DNA of 64,000 nt from Struthidea cinerea. Lineage: Eukaryota > Chordata > Aves > Passeriformes > Corcoracidae. The stretch's first letter is position 1, and each line of letters begins with the position of its first letter. Location of the stretch: positions 193,622 to 257,621 of the forward strand of contig VZTI01004040.1 of assembly GCA_013397865.1 (NCBI GenBank), in the 5' to 3' direction. Below, one piece after another: positions 52,301-61,540 of the stretch. The notes under the pieces were generated by a model. The model had not been told where the DNA came from and made no database searches. It saw nothing but the letters and a program-made list of their open reading frames with translations. Made by a program: the position numbers and the translations under genes.

Positions 52301-53025
52301 GAAAGAGCAAAAGCAGACACTTGTCTCCAGTTAGCTCAGCCAGCTGTAAATATTAAATCTCTTTAACAGAAACAGTGTCACTTGCTGATCCCCACCAGCT
52401 CCTAGCTGGAGGGCAGCAGGTGATGAAGCTGCAAGTGCAGCTGGGGATGGCACACGTGAGCAGAGCACAATGGAACTCATTTTTATCATGTATTACCCAT
52501 CAGAGACTTCAGCAAAGTCAGTCTGAGATTCCTGTGCACCCGAATTACACTGACTCCTGGCAGTGCAATGCAGCGTAGCATGGGGCTGGTTTTGTGAGGC
52601 ACTGATTACATGCACCTTTCACTGCGTTTCTAAAAGGTTACCAAGCACCGTGCAAGGTCCCACCCTGGAAACAGACTGCACCATACTAAGAGTGAAAGAG
52701 CTGATCTGAGCCCCGGGAAGGACATTCAGTACAAGCTGTGAATGTGTCTTTAGGGAAGTGCTTCTGACTTCCCTCCCATCCCTTCTCTGATGTCATCCAG
52801 ATACCTCCAAACTTTTATACAACCAGCTGGATGAAATTTTGCAGCGAGATTACTTGTGCTCTGAGTTTTACAAGCGCTTTTCTCTTACCTGTCAAAAACC
52901 ACGGCTGCGTAGGCAGGCTCTGCAAAGATGACATCCCCAGGCAAGAATTCCTTCTGGGCTTTCAAACCCCTGCCTTTGCTTTCAGTTGCGAACACTTCCA
53001 CTGACTCCATTCCTCCTTTGGTCAT
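28188..53025 (-). CDS. SMYD1: SMYD1, SET and MYND domain lysine methyltransferase of striated muscle, ten coding exons
   Basis: Exons: 53025-52889, 44308-44132, 43087-42874, 41421-41291, 39527-39489 (alternative), 36825-36633, 32859-32767, 31633-31470, 29945-29777, 28346-28188. The sum is 1476 nt: 491 residues, or 478 without the 39-nt exon (human 490/477). All joins are GT-AG and in phase. SMYD1 (BOP) methylates histone H3, partners skNAC and HDACs, and is needed for heart and myofibril formation. Visible: the N-lobe KGRGLK (17-22); the MYND zinc finger with C52, C55, C65, C68, C74, C78, H86, C90 all present; NHDC at 205-208 for S-adenosylmethionine binding; SYVDFLN with the catalytic tyrosine near 252; post-SET C274, C276, C279; then the TPR-like C-terminal domain. 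The start is the ATG at 53025 giving MTKGGMESVEVF. Upstream in-frame sequence exists, but the family begins here. The introns are repeat-rich. Confidence 0.95.
29777..29945 (-). CDS. SMYD1: SMYD1 coding exon 9
   Basis: Encodes KIYHPNNAQLGMAVMRAG, HWHAGLIEAGHGLICKAY and PSHPITKDLE. The acceptor is TTTCCAG and the donor GTAGGC at 29776. Confidence 0.93.
31470..31633 (-). CDS. SMYD1: SMYD1 coding exon 8
   Basis: Encodes VVKLCRDCLAKQEPVLGDTN through RMVDGY. The end is placed at CT|GTGCGT because only this donor keeps the frame into exon 9 (GYLKIYHPNNAQ). It is a poor match to the donor consensus. Confidence 0.88.
32767..32859 (-). CDS. SMYD1: SMYD1 coding exon 7
   Basis: Exactly 31 codons: PSADKVKEVIQLSKD through EGHYHE. 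The acceptor is GTCCCCAG and the donor GTGAGT at 32766. Confidence 0.92.
34580..35074 (+). repeat. CR1 3' end split by an LTR insertion
   Basis: 34580-34613 (CTAGTGGAAGGTGTCCGTGC then CCATGG) and 35002-35074 (CATGGCAGGGC then GGTCCCTTCCTACCCAAATT) are the two halves of one CR1 3' end, on the plus strand. They are separated exactly by the LTR at 34614-35001, with CATGG duplicated at the junctions. Confidence 0.85.
34614..35001 (-). mobile_element. Solo LTR, copy A, in SMYD1 intron 6
   Basis: Read on the minus strand the element begins TGTTGGGGTGCAC and ends CATTACTGCA, 388 bases, flanked by the 5-base duplication CATGG. It has the same ends and length as the copy at 43700-44088. Its AATAAA (34675-34670) is in the sense direction of SMYD1. 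No internal retroviral region is present. Confidence 0.85.
36633..36825 (-). CDS. SMYD1: SMYD1 coding exon 6 (SET end and post-SET)
   Basis: Encodes IELRALNKISPGDELTV, SYVDFLNLSEERRKQ and FDCTCEHCKKQL. It carries the catalytic tyrosine and the post-SET cysteines. The acceptor is CCCTCAG and the donor GTATGG at 36632. Confidence 0.94.
39489..39527 (-). CDS. SMYD1: SMYD1 alternative 39-nt exon
   Basis: Encodes HEAVRSMFHTQM between split codons. It corresponds to the 13-residue insert that separates the two known muscle isoforms of SMYD1. The acceptor is CTTTCAG and the donor AG|GTGGGT. Because it is 39 nt, skipping keeps the frame: Asn-Gly-Asn-His becomes Asn-Gly-Lys-Ile. Confidence 0.92.
39863..40160 (+). 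repeat. Dispersed repeat, copy 1 (class unknown)
   Basis: About 300 bases that match, in reverse complement, the stretch at 49699-49990. Shared blocks include CACAGTTGTGCTCTCTA, TTTACCTGGCCAATAACCAG, ATGGTCAAGTTTA and CCAACCTGACTTT. It lies in SMYD1 intron 4. I do not recognise the family; an old LTR or non-autonomous element is possible. Confidence 0.75.
41291..41421 (-). CDS. SMYD1: SMYD1 coding exon 4 (SET core)
   Basis: Encodes ISCNGFTLSDQRGLQAVG, FPNLCQANHDCWPNCTV and NNG. The acceptor is GGACCAG and the donor AA|GTGAGT at 41290. It contains the SAM-binding NHDC motif. Confidence 0.93.
42874..43087 (-). CDS. SMYD1: SMYD1 coding exon 3
   Basis: Encodes LAARILWKIEREGSG, LVSIDELQNHVDSFGEEE and FGMQFISHIFGV. 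The acceptor is TGGCCAG and the donor GTATGT at 42873. Confidence 0.93.
43700..44088 (+). mobile_element. Solo LTR, copy B, in SMYD1 intron 2
   Basis: It begins TGTTGGAGTGCAC and ends CATTACTGCA (389 bases), with a perfect 6-base target duplication GGATGC at 43694-43699 and 44089-44094. It contains AATAAA near 44,029. The 6-base duplication fits a class II (ERVK-like) provirus reduced to a solo LTR. It lies antisense to SMYD1 and fills over a third of the 1-kb intron. Confidence 0.88.
44132..44308 (-). CDS. SMYD1: SMYD1 coding exon 2 (MYND finger)
   Basis: Encodes the whole MYND zinc finger (CHTCFKRQERLHRCGQCKF to NHKNEC) and KAPTENI. The acceptor is CTTGCAG and the donor GTGAGA at 44131. 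An LTR ends 43 bases into the next intron. Confidence 0.95.
45041..45175 (-). repeat. Possible ancient MIR-type SINE
   Basis: GGGGAAACTGAGGCATGAGG followed by a segment ending CAGGAATCAGACTCACAGTC and TGCCTCTCTA resembles the reverse complement of the MIR tRNA-derived body. It is strongly diverged. Confidence 0.4.
45180..45232. repeat. AT-rich dinucleotide repeat
   Basis: An interrupted (TA)n tract with TGTACACACA in the middle, in SMYD1 intron 1. Confidence 0.8.
48959..49060 (-). repeat. CR1 LINE 3' end fragment
   Basis: Plus-strand text CAGAATGGTTTGGGTTAGAA then GGTCATCTAGTCCAACCCCC is the reverse complement of the CR1 3' end. The part beyond 49040 is diverged. It lies in SMYD1 intron 1, in the sense direction of the gene. 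Confidence 0.85.
49661..49692. repeat. Short TCTG/TCTA simple repeat
   Basis: Imperfect TCTG and TCTA units directly beside the dispersed repeat at 49699. Confidence 0.5.
49699..49990 (-). repeat. Dispersed repeat, copy 2 (inverted relative to copy 1)
   Basis: Reverse complement of the repeat at 39863-40160, sharing blocks such as CTGGTTATTGGCCAGGTAAA and GAGGAGGTAACCAGCAGT. It lies in SMYD1 intron 1. The class is unknown. Confidence 0.75.
52889..53025 (-). CDS. SMYD1: SMYD1 coding exon 1
   Basis: Encodes MTKGGMESVEVF, KGRGLKAQKEF and IFAEPAYAAVVFD, the SET N-lobe. The donor is AG|GTAAGA at 52888. The intron that follows is 8.6 kb, the longest of the gene. Confidence 0.92.
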
Positions 53026-53352
53026 CCCAGGGACCCCAAGGCTTGGGAGGTGGGTATCTCGGAGCAAGCCAAATCTCCCGTCACTCCTCTCCGCTTGGAC
53101 GTGCTGCAAGGCCAGGCTTATAAAAGGAGGGCAGGTCTCCCCCCACCCCTGGCCACATCGATTCCCATAGGAGGGCGAGGGGGTGGGAGCAGGAGAGGCA
53201 GGAGCCGGAGAGCCTCTGCACAGTATCGCCGACCTACGCAGGGACGGGACGGGGCTGGGATTTCTGCTTCATTAGGAAAGCCCTCTCCAAAAGTGACGTT
53301 GGGAAAAGTTTCTCCCAACCACCAGAAGCTGTATATATTACAACTCGGCTTA

Positions 53353-53371
53353 ATTTATACTCGCCCATTGG
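53353..53371 (-). promoter_or_regulatory. SMYD1: Candidate SMYD1 core promoter (CCAAT and TATA)
   Basis: On the minus strand a CCAAT box (53371-53367) is followed by TATAAAT (53359-53353), about 330 bases above the start codon. Nearby are E-boxes CACATG (53411) and CAGCTG (53438) and an A/T element CTAAAAATAC (53406-53397), one mismatch from the MEF2 consensus, which suits a muscle promoter. An alternative weaker TATA (TTTATAAG near 53,115) lies closer to the ATG. Which is used is unknown. Confidence 0.45.
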
Positions 53372-53499
53372 AGGGAGAGTGTATTCTCTTTGCAGGGTAT
53401 TTTTAGCGACCACATGGTTCTGTCTCTCAGGAAGCAACAGCTGAGACAGTGGGATGGGGAGGGCTGGGATGCCTCTTTCTGACCCCTGCGCTGTGGTCT

Positions 53500-55560
53500 G
53501 GCTTTTTCCAGAAATCAAACAAAGCTGCTTTATTTTTACCCTCAAAGAGATGGACAGCGTGTTTAGAGGCAGGGATAACAGAGAAACACGTGCCTTGACA
53601 TTCTCAGCATCCCGTCACCACCAGGAAAAGAGGAATTCACTTCCCAAATGTCAGTTGCAGCGCATGTACAGAGCAGTGTGGAAGGAGCTAGAAGGACACC
53701 CACAGTTCAGCACACACTGCAGGAACAAGCAGAACATCTTAGATCCTCTCACCATCTTGGATGCACTAAACCTCTTTGAAACAGCACCTGAGAGCTGTCC
53801 CCACCTCCAGTGCTCAGCTGTGGAAGAGAATCTGAGCCACCTGAGTGGAAAAGGAGGGTCCATCAGAGAGACTAAACCCATGAGCAGCAAGGCCCTGGCT
53901 TTACTCTCTGCCCCAGTGCAAGTTCAGGGAGACACAAGAAAAGGCCGTCATGTATAAGAGTGAACCTTGCTGTGAAAACTGAACCCAGCCCAGATTGCCA
54001 TTCAGCATTTTTTTATCATTTAGTAGGACTTCACTGGGTTGGTTGCTGATAATCTCACCCTCCACCCCAAGGAAATCTGATGCTGTTTCCTCCTCCATCC
54101 CTAAGCACTGTGCAGATAGGAATGCAAATTGCAAACCTCTTCCCACATCTCTGTGCTGCATAGAAAAATCTGCCTGGTTAACAGCAAAAGTGACATGCAG
54201 AGAAATAAAGAGGGTAAATCCTGTGCATCCTGTGGCAGTAAAATAAATCCTTTACATTTCCAAGGCAGTGGGAAGTACCACTGGGCTCCTCAAGACACAG
54301 AACTGCTCAGCACCTTCTGCTAAAAGCCTCTGGCAATGTTCCTTGCCTGCAAATGAAGTCTGGTATCATAACAAATACCCTGTCTTACAGCCTGCCTGCA
54401 TGTTCCAAGCACAAACAGTATCAATCCACAGCTCCATAAATTCAGGGTGATCCGGCTGTTCATGTGATTATGAGCAGTATCTTCCACAAACAGCCAGACA
54501 CCTCCACTCCTCCTGAGGAAGGCCAGAGCTGTCCCAGAGCCAGCAGCACGAGCCTCCCAGTTCACGCTGTGCAGCCCTGAAAAGCCACTACAGGCAATTA
54601 ACTCCTACAAGCAATTACAATTTTAACTGCAATGCTCTGCATGTGTGATAGGTGATGTCAGAATGCTCTGGTCTCATCTGTTATTCACGAGTTACTCCCT
54701 TGGCTGTAGGCATCTTTTAGAAACTGCCAGAAGGACTTTAGCACCTCCAAATCAGTGCTGATTGCTTTTTTCCTCTCAAACTCAACACAACTTGGAGTGT
54801 GGCTATATTGAGCCGAGTCATTAATCACACTAAGCGCTGTTTCTGGTTCCCAGATAACAAATAGTACAGAACAGAATAGAATAACAGAACAAATAACACA
54901 ATTACAACAAAGAATCCATCTTTTCAAAGTAGATGCAGAATATCAGGGATTCCTTCTTTTTCAATCAGTATTTAGAGCATTGAACCTACTTTGAACCCCT
55001 TGAAAAAACACTGAATTTCAAAGCCAGCTGGAGAAAAACGCCAATTTTGGAGCATGGAGCAAGGCTGACCCCTCAGCAGCAGATTATTCTGTGCTTTGGG
55101 TCTGTCTGGATTCGGGGCTGGAGGGGTGAGTGGCCCTATCCTCCCAACAGGAGAGCTAACAGCACCCTCTGCTGCCCTCTAAAAATTACCCAAAGCACGA
55201 TTTTATCAAATGTAACGGCAGCAGCTTTGGACTGTTGTGAGCAGAGCTCAGGCAAGTAATGAATTAGAGAGAAAAAAAGGCAAGAAGAGGAGGAGAAAAT
55301 CCCTGTGCCAAGCAGGAGCTCCTCAGACTCCTCCTGTCCCTGCAATCCAGCTTCAACCACCCACTGTGACCCGTCACAGGGTGAGGGGAAGCCCTGATCG
55401 GGATGAAGCCCCTATTTTGGGGCAACAGCAGGCACAACTGGGTGGAAATCACTCAGCTCATTCTCCTCGGGATGGAAACAATGGGGGCTGAGGGGAATCC
55501 GGCCCTGAAGAGGGATGGATCAATGGGGTGATGAAGGGAAGGGCTGGAATTAAGCCTGGT
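53500..55560. other. SMYD1 upstream flank
   Basis: No gene recognised. A partial CTCF-like match on the minus strand (GCAGCAGAGGGTGC, 12 of 14) lies near 55,160. Confidence 0.4.
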
Positions 55561-55564
55561 ATTT

Positions 55565-55960
55565 GCTAGGCAGCTACAAGGCAGTTACTAGCAATTATTA
55601 GGCAGGTATCAAGTAGCTACTAGCAGCTGTTAGGCAGACACCAGGCAGTAACTATGATTTACCAGGCAGCTACAAGGCAGTAATTAGTAATTTAGTAATT
55701 GCTAGGCGGATAATAGGGACCTACAAAGTCATTACTAGCAGTTGTTAGGTACTAAGATGTTACTGGTGGTTACCATGCAGTTATTGAAATGTTGCTAGAC
55801 TCCTCCTAGCAGTTACTGAGAGGCTCTTGTTGTAGTTACTGAGCAGTTACTAGGGACTTACTGGCTCTAGGAGTTACTAGGAATTACTAGACAGGTGCTA
55901 CTAGTTCTGAGGCAATTACAAGGCAGTTACTAACTAGTCACTAGCAGTCACTAGCAGTCC
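55565..55960. repeat. Degenerate minisatellite
   Basis: About 400 bases built from diverged units of roughly 20-25 bases around the words AGGCAGTTACTAG, CTAGCAGTTA and AGGCAGCTACAAG. Units vary in length and sequence, so it is an old array. Confidence 0.85.
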
Positions 55961-55999
55961 TTGAATGGCTTTGGTCAGTGCTTTGTAAGTACTCACTGA

Positions 56000-58900
56000 T
56001 CAGTTGTATAATGAAAATCAAGTTAAAAAACTAAAAAAACACACACTTAGCAATGCATAAATGTGGGCTTTATTTAAAATATGTGAAGCATCCATTAGCA
56101 GCAGTTTTCCCCATTGTCAGTTAAATTTAGTAGTACTCTTGGAAGCAGAAATAACTCCAATGGAATTAATCACTCCCTTTAGAAAGCTGACAGCTATTTT
56201 AAGCAGGCAGCTTTCTGGAGGAAAGTATGCGTGCTCTTCAAAGGAATATACTTGGGGAAAGTCGCAATATGGTCTTGCTATGTTTAGGTTTAAATTCCGA
56301 TTTTCTCAATTCCTAAATTGGATTGTCATGTTTCTGAACTCCAAAATGTGCTTTGGTACATTAACAACTTCAGAAGTGCTTTGACGTCCTGGAAATTTCA
56401 AGGGGTTTTAAGAGTCTGAGGGTTGTGTTTTTTAAATCCTCAGTGTTTAGAGGTAGCTCATACCCAATTTTTAGTGCAGAGCTGGTACAGGTTTTGCCAT
56501 GAGCCAGACACGGCAAGGATTGTTGGTTGTGTTTGTCAGTTCATACCTGTGCCAAACAAGCTATGGAACTGCATATTATGGGTACTTTCTGGTCTGATGA
56601 TCTATGAGAACAGAAGGTATCCTTTTCTTCAATGCAAAATCAGCAGTAACGTTCAGCTTCGGAAAGACTCAGTGGCACAGTGCTGTATAAGTTTATCACA
56701 CAACACACACATGCTCCCTTTGGGGTTTTTGTTTGTTCTAGTGTAAGGAGTTTCTTTCGGCTCAGTGGTAACAAGCTAAAAGCCCTTGTAGGAATGTAGG
56801 ACCTGTAGGAATGTAGTTAATCTGTAGTTACAACCATGCATCCTTTTCTAAGATTCAGTAAATAGTTCTCATATGTTATAAATTCTTAATTTCCCCCTTT
56901 CCCTCCTTCAGCACATCTTATTCACTTACTGGAGAGGAGAAAGAGTTTGGGTCCCTATTTACCTTTCATGTTTCTCACCCAGTATTCCACAAACCCATCT
57001 TAAATAGCACTGGGAGTAGGCTGGGAAATAACATTGCACAAACTGCTCTTTTACAATCACATGGGAGCATTGTATGTCAGAAAAGACCTGGGCAGAAGGA
57101 CAAGTACCTTGTTTTAACCTGCCCCAGAGAGGCTGCAAAGTGAGGGTTGGGAAGTGTATTTCTTACTGTGTTTTTGAGGCGCAAGGAGGACTAAAACAGG
57201 ACAGTGTGGAAAGGGAAGAGTCTATTATCCTAAGGATTCTCCTTTGGAAGAAATCAACCACTCAGCATAGACTTAATCAGCTTTCTGTTGCACACTCGTC
57301 AAGTTTTGATGGTGCGTTTCAAGAAGCAAAGCACAGTTGGCTCAAACCATGCTCACAGAAATTGAAACAAAAAATCTAATACTTGTCTTCTGAAATCCTG
57401 AGCTATTTGTTGCAGTAAAAATTATTTGACACTTTAAAAAAGTGCAGCTTTTTTTCTGATAAAAGCAGAATAGCTGATTTCAGTCTGCTGCAGCACTGAC
57501 AGGCTGGCCCAGCTCTCGTGGGTGTGATAGGAAGGAGGAAACAGAAGACAAGCTTAGCCACGTGTTGTAGCCAGGTTAGTGATAATGTAGTGCTCAAGGA
57601 CACATATAAAAGCTTGTAACTTAACTTTTGTTACAGTAGTCTGTGGGGAAAAATTCTTAGGGTTTGAGTGATGAAACTAGTTTATGGAAGCATGCAGTGC
57701 CAGCATTAACAGCATTTATTTCCAAGCAGAATCCAGTTTGGTGTTTCATTTTTTTACATTCCCATGAGCTTTGAAAACAAAACAAAAATCACTCAAAATA
57801 TATTCAGTGAGTAAACTCACTGTGAAAATGAAAATTTAATGCTACTACAATATTGTTTCCTTGGAGAAAAGTCTTTCACCCAACTGCAGAAATGGAAATC
57901 TCACTGGTTGAGCCTCCCTTCCTCATATAGGAATACAGCGCTGTAATACCACAGCCCAGTGTATTTGATAGGGGATTTAAAGGCTGTAACCTTTGTCTAC
58001 CCTTTCTAAGTTGAATTTCTGTGGATATCTGAATGTATTTCTAAGTTTGTTGTCTGTGCAGTGACTGTGCTGCCTGCTGCCCCACAGCCAAAGGGGACTG
58101 GATTGCAGTGCTGCTCTTTGCCTGCAGTTTGAGACACCTGATATTCCCAGCATCCAAGCTTTGTTCATCTTTCCTCTCCTTATGGAGCAGGCATATGATG
58201 GCCAGGCTACAAGCAATAGAGTTTGAACATCATGTAGAGCTGCAGCCAGTCAGCTGAGCCAAATGGCTGCGTGCAGGCGCCTGCCTTTCCTGCTCGCAGA
58301 GTGAAACAAATTAATGTGGTGCACGTGATGCGAATTAATCTGCTCTGCTGTGCCGCTGGGACAGGCTGGAGCGTGCACAGGTACAGCGGGGCTGACAGCT
58401 GGTCCTGCCCAGGTGGGTAACCCCACGGCTTGTGAGGATGTGCCTCGGAGACAGCCGTGTGAGAGGGCTCACAAACTGAGAAAAGGTGTGAGTCAGTGTT
58501 TGCTCTTGAGGAACTGCAGTTGTTGTACCTGATTCATGTATACCCACCCACTCCTCATTAAAATGCCGTGTTTGCTGCTGGCATTTGAAGGTACAATTTG
58601 GCCACATCATTTTGTGGGTTTAGTACCTTGAACTTGAAATTTTATGCTTTTGCCTTAAGGGGTTTGTCTAGCCCAGACATTTTCTTTACTCCATTATTCT
58701 GCTTTCTGTCTTCTTTGCCCTGAAGAATTGGGAAAGAAAAGTTAATAATAGGCTAAAGCTGGGAGCATTTCCTTTTTAATCAAGTGGTAGAAAATCCTGG
58801 GGTGAACAGAGTTTTTTAAAATTACCTGTTTTTTTGATATTTTAATTAATGTTACTATTTTTCCTACCACATTTATATTACCCCCAGGGAATGCTTTTTT

Positions 58901-60950
58901 CCCTGTCTTTCCTAAATGGAATTCTACAAAGCTTCCTCTACAATTAATGCAGCAAAAATAAGAAAACAGACAGCAAAGGTTTAAAGTCAGAAAGACATTC
59001 GCAAACTTCTCTCAAGTAGTAAAATATGCAAGTATAATACTGTTAAAATGTCCTTATGACTTCTCACATCAGTGGCTTTATGGAATTGCTGTGCCAATGA
59101 GGAAAAAATATTTTTAAAAAGCTGGGTGTGATTCTAAGATCACAATGGAGAATAGAGAAGCAGTAAGCAAATTATATTTCAATTCACACAGTAAGAGTCT
59201 GATTCATTATTATTAGGCAACTTGTTTGGTTTCAGATTTCCAAAATCCACCTCAATTATTTTTATTCTTCTAATTTATTTAAAGTGCTGCAGGTTTTTTC
59301 TTAAGAGAGTGTGAAGTTCCTATTGCCTTCTCAATGCCCATAACTTCTGTGTCTGAACATTGAAACAATGAAGTTGTTCTCTGTCTTCACCGTTCTTCAC
59401 TATTATCTCAAACTGCTTTTAATTTCACTTCATCTGATGTATTAGCTGCTGTGTCTTCTCTCAGCATGCACCAGTCAGAAAACTACACCAACAAAGAGTA
59501 TGCTGGGTTTCAAGCTCGCACTTATTGTTATGATTTATTCTGCTTTATTAACAGTCTCTTTCTATTTATTCATGCCATTTTTAAGTCACATTGGAGATAA
59601 GAATGAGAAATCATTTTTATGAGAGCAGAAGTGGATGTGTTTAGGGAACTCTTCACACAGCAGTCTTTGTAAAGTTTGAGTGGTTTTTGGTAATTAATAA
59701 ATTTTCAGTGATCCATGGCTTGTCTTATGCTGGAGAATTTGTAAGAATGAGACCAACTCACAAAACCATTAGTTTTGAATCAAATTATTACTTTACAAAC
59801 CTCTATCTCATGCTTTTAATGTGGTATCATTAAAAGTGAAATTATGAAGCAGATCTCCAAGAGTGACTTAAGGTGAGCATTGACTCAGAGGGAACAGTGA
59901 TGCAGCAAATACACTGACTGTGTTTGCCCAAAGGAGTCACCCACAAAAGCACTTGGTTTGAAACACCTGTTTTCTGGTGAAACCAGGGAATTCAAGCAAA
60001 GGTTGTTCACACCCTAACTGAAAACAGTCATTTTAAGTGGTGCTGTTTATGCCAGTTCTGCTGTTTAGGATAATACTGAAAGGTCCCATCAAAGTTACAT
60101 TCATAAGAATTAAGTTTTAACTCATCCCTTTGCAGTAAGTAACTTATTTCTCCAGTGCTACCATTGCAGGATTCAGAGATGCACAGAAATAAAAAACAGA
60201 TTTCAAACTTAAAAGCCTAAATACAAATGTACCTCCATGTAAGACTTTCTATTTAAGGGTGTCGACCTAGTCTTGTCCCCTGTCTCTGTTCAGGGGCATA
60301 AGCCAACTTTCCATCCTGCTTCTTTCTCACCTCCTCCCACCTCTGTCTTCCTTCTCTGTTGGTGCTTCACAGCCTCTGGAGCATGTTTGGAATTTAAGTC
60401 TGATTGTAAAGCAGTCCTTTATTAAAATGCCTAAGTGTCTCAGATGCCTACTATAAATGAATAGTGTTACAAACGCAAGAAGGAATACAGATTGACTTTT
60501 GTGTGCATGTGTTTTGCTTTTTTAGCACTTTGTAGGCATTTTGATTGATAAAATCTTTTTGGCACCAATTCTGTGCCCTAGACTTTAAGTTCTTGAATCA
60601 TCATAAGAGCTAAAGTAATCACAAGAAATATTGCACGACTGCTGAGCGTTAGTAGCCAGAAGAGTAATATCACTATGGGTAGCAGTAGTCTCCAGGGCCT
60701 GCTTTCTTTGGCCTTGACAATCCAACAACAATAATATTTTGTTTCTCTTGGCACAAATATCTGCTATTTAAAGAACAGCTTTTAGGTAGTACATTCATGG
60801 AAGTCTAGGCTGTATTTCACATTTACTTTCTGGAAACACAAGTGAAGTGTGACAAAACAGGAAGATGTTGCCAGTTTTATTGCTGGATTTTCCCTTTATG
60901 GCAGGATGGTGCCTGAACATTCATTTCCCATTCTGTCTAATCAGCTTTGA
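56000..60950. other. AT-rich non-coding region
   Basis: About 5 kb without a recognised gene or clear interspersed repeat. It could be intergenic or the 5' region of the candidate transcript near 61 kb. Confidence 0.4.
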
Positions 60951-61028
60951 CAGGTGCTTTTCGCAGCCCAGTTCCCTCTGAAAAGAAGTGTTTCTGTAGA
61001 GCTTGGGAAGGATAATGGAGCAAAGCAA

Positions 61029-61037
61029 ATGGCACAG
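61029..61037 (+). CDS. Candidate first coding exon of an unrecognised secreted peptide
   Basis: ATG GCA CAG followed by the donor GTGAGG. An in-frame TGA at 60948 bars an earlier start in this frame. Acceptor-like CTTTTCGCAG at 60966 may open the exon. The ATG context is mediocre (C at -3, G at +4). An out-of-frame ATG at 61015 has a better context and would be a short overlapping upstream frame. The call depends on joining to 61349. Confidence 0.3.
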
Positions 61038-61348
61038 GTGAGGCGGATGGTGTGTTGTGAAACTGAAAACAGGGCCATAACTGCAGAGGTACCAACCTGT
61101 TCAGTGGGATTTCTCACCACAGAAGCCAGAGGGAATTGTTACAGTGCTCCACACTTCCCATGAGCATGGAACTGAATCTTTGAGGGATCTTTGCACTTCT
61201 TTTAATGGGACCTTTTGAGTACCTGAGGCTAAATGTCTTGTGCTAAAATCACTTGCCAAGCTCTTCGTACCATTCCAGTAGGATCAGATTCATACTCTGA
61301 TTTCCAGAAACTCCTTAGGTGTGCTGCTTCACTTGTGCATTCTTTTAG

Positions 61349-61540
61349 ACACTGAAACTGCTGTTAATGTTTGCTGTGGCTATGGTATGCCAGTGGACTT
61401 CACAAGCCATGAACTCTCACAGCAGGTCCGTGGCGCTGCCAGGTGTCACAGGTTCCAAAATACAGCTGAGGAATCTGTGGCAAGGACAGACCATAAGACC
61501 TACCAAGAATCACATGAGAAGATACTGCCATTGGGTCCTG
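61349..61540 (+). CDS. Candidate second coding exon: signal peptide and short basic peptide
   Basis: The acceptor TGCATTCTTTTAG and the donor CTG|GTAAGT bracket 192 nt, exactly 64 open codons in phase 0. Joined to 61029-61037, the product starts MAQTLKLLLMFAVAMVCQW and continues TSQA, a good signal peptide (basic Lys6, hydrophobic core 7-17, small residues at -3 and -1 for cleavage after Ala23). The mature part is basic, has a dibasic Arg-Arg near 60-61, and a first cysteine at about 63 (MRRYCHWVL). I do not recognise the family. A second frame is also open across this exon, so coding is not proven. Later exons probably lie beyond or in 61.5-64 kb. Confidence 0.38.

Noticed and set aside
52821..53109. 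Extension of SMYD1 upstream of the chosen ATG
   Set aside because: The frame is open for 28 more codons, but the codon there is TTG, and SMYD1 proteins start at the equivalent of the chosen ATG.
53116..53124. TATAAAAGG on the plus strand just upstream of the SMYD1 start codon
   Set aside because: It faces away from SMYD1, and no plus-strand gene follows. Its reverse reading is only a weak TATA for SMYD1.
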